DNA from: Thalassospira marina
GTDB lineage: Bacteria > Pseudomonadota > Alphaproteobacteria > Rhodospirillales > Thalassospiraceae
Direction of reading: 5' to 3'
Assembly: GCF_002844375.1 (NCBI RefSeq)
Contig: NZ_CP024199.1
Location: 1,624,001-1,688,000, forward strand
DNA: 64,000 bases
In this document: one piece after another, positions 63,884 through 64,000 of the stretch
Numbering within the stretch: the first letter of the stretch is position 1
Layout: each line of letters opens with the position of its first letter
The notes under the pieces: model-generated
Seen by the model: the letters and a program-made list of their open reading frames with translations, nothing else
What the model was told of the DNA's origin: nothing
Databases searched by the model: none
Program-made: the position numbers and the translations under genes

Positions 63884-64000
63884 ATGTCCTCTGAATTTCA
63901 CCGCGTAAAACGTCTTCCCCCTTATGTCTTCGCAGAAGTAAATGCGATGAAGGCGGCGGCGCGGCGAGCGGGCGAGGACATCATCGATTTCGGCATGGGC
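63884..64000 (+). CDS. Class I/II PLP-dependent aminotransferase, AlaC-like (5' part only)
   Basis: Thirty-nine codons to the right edge. The N terminus (RVKRLPPYVFAEVNAMKAA, then EDIIDFGMG) matches the alanine/LL-diaminopimelate aminotransferase type that in alphaproteobacteria often precedes homoserine dehydrogenase. AAGGA lies about 9 bases before the ATG. The PLP-binding Lys and the rest of the protein are outside the window. Confidence 0.82.
   Translation, partial: MSSEFHRVKRLPPYVFAEVNAMKAAARRAGEDIIDFGMG

Overview
The window reads as chromosomal DNA of an alphaproteobacterium of the Rhodospirillales, most like Thalassospira. This is inferred from moderate GC content, protein style (class I PhaC, ParE, ArgC, alphaproteobacterial ribbon-helix-helix and two-component oddities) and gene order; no database was consulted. 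I see no phage, insertion sequence, plasmid or CRISPR element. Most of the window is single-copy housekeeping and transport genes in short operons, many closed by clear hairpin terminators.

1-9.4 kb: a DEAD-box helicase cut by the left edge, an isochorismatase-like hydrolase, an alpha/beta hydrolase, a lipoprotein, a cytochrome b561, glutaminase GlsA, topoisomerase IV subunit ParE, a YciA-type thioesterase, and a divergent oxidoreductase/LysR pair. 9.4-18 kb: a scar with remnants of two genes, an SDR, an AraC regulator, and a complete oligopeptide-type ABC operon (binding protein, two permeases, two ATPases) ending in a membrane dipeptidase, which suggests uptake and cleavage of dipeptide-like substrates.

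18-31.4 kb: two identical tRNA-Asp(GUC) genes with strong promoters and terminators; a receiver-domain protein and its neighbour that both appear to have lost their phosphotransfer residues; dCMP deaminase; pyruvate kinase; two adjacent alphaproteobacterial unknowns; a ribbon-helix-helix protein; a DJ-1/PfpI protein; an MscS channel; and an OmpA lipoprotein whose codon use suggests high expression. 31.4-43.6 kb: a CoA-binding protein, an MsrQ-like haem membrane protein, a LysE exporter, a Fur-box-led TonB receptor plus secreted siderophore-esterase operon, an enoyl-CoA hydratase, a PaaI thioesterase behind a 26-bp perfect palindrome, the rplM-rpsI operon and an acetyltransferase.

43.8-64 kb: an EptA-type phosphoethanolamine transferase, a PepSY/cytochrome b561 pair divergent from a QseBC-type two-component system, ArgC, a MocR regulator divergent from an EamA exporter across a 14-bp inverted repeat, a gamma-carbonic anhydrase, a second EamA protein, a di-haem peroxidase, an ArsR regulator and quinone oxidoreductase linked by three matching operators, a 3-hydroxyisobutyrate-dehydrogenase-like enzyme, PHA synthase PhaC, a large OmpA lipoprotein, and the first 39 codons of an aminotransferase.

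The strongest candidates for something undescribed are the degenerate receiver/HPt-like pair (20.0-21.1 kb) and the three-operator ArsR module (57.4-58.1 kb). All function calls come from reading the sequence and remembered family motifs.
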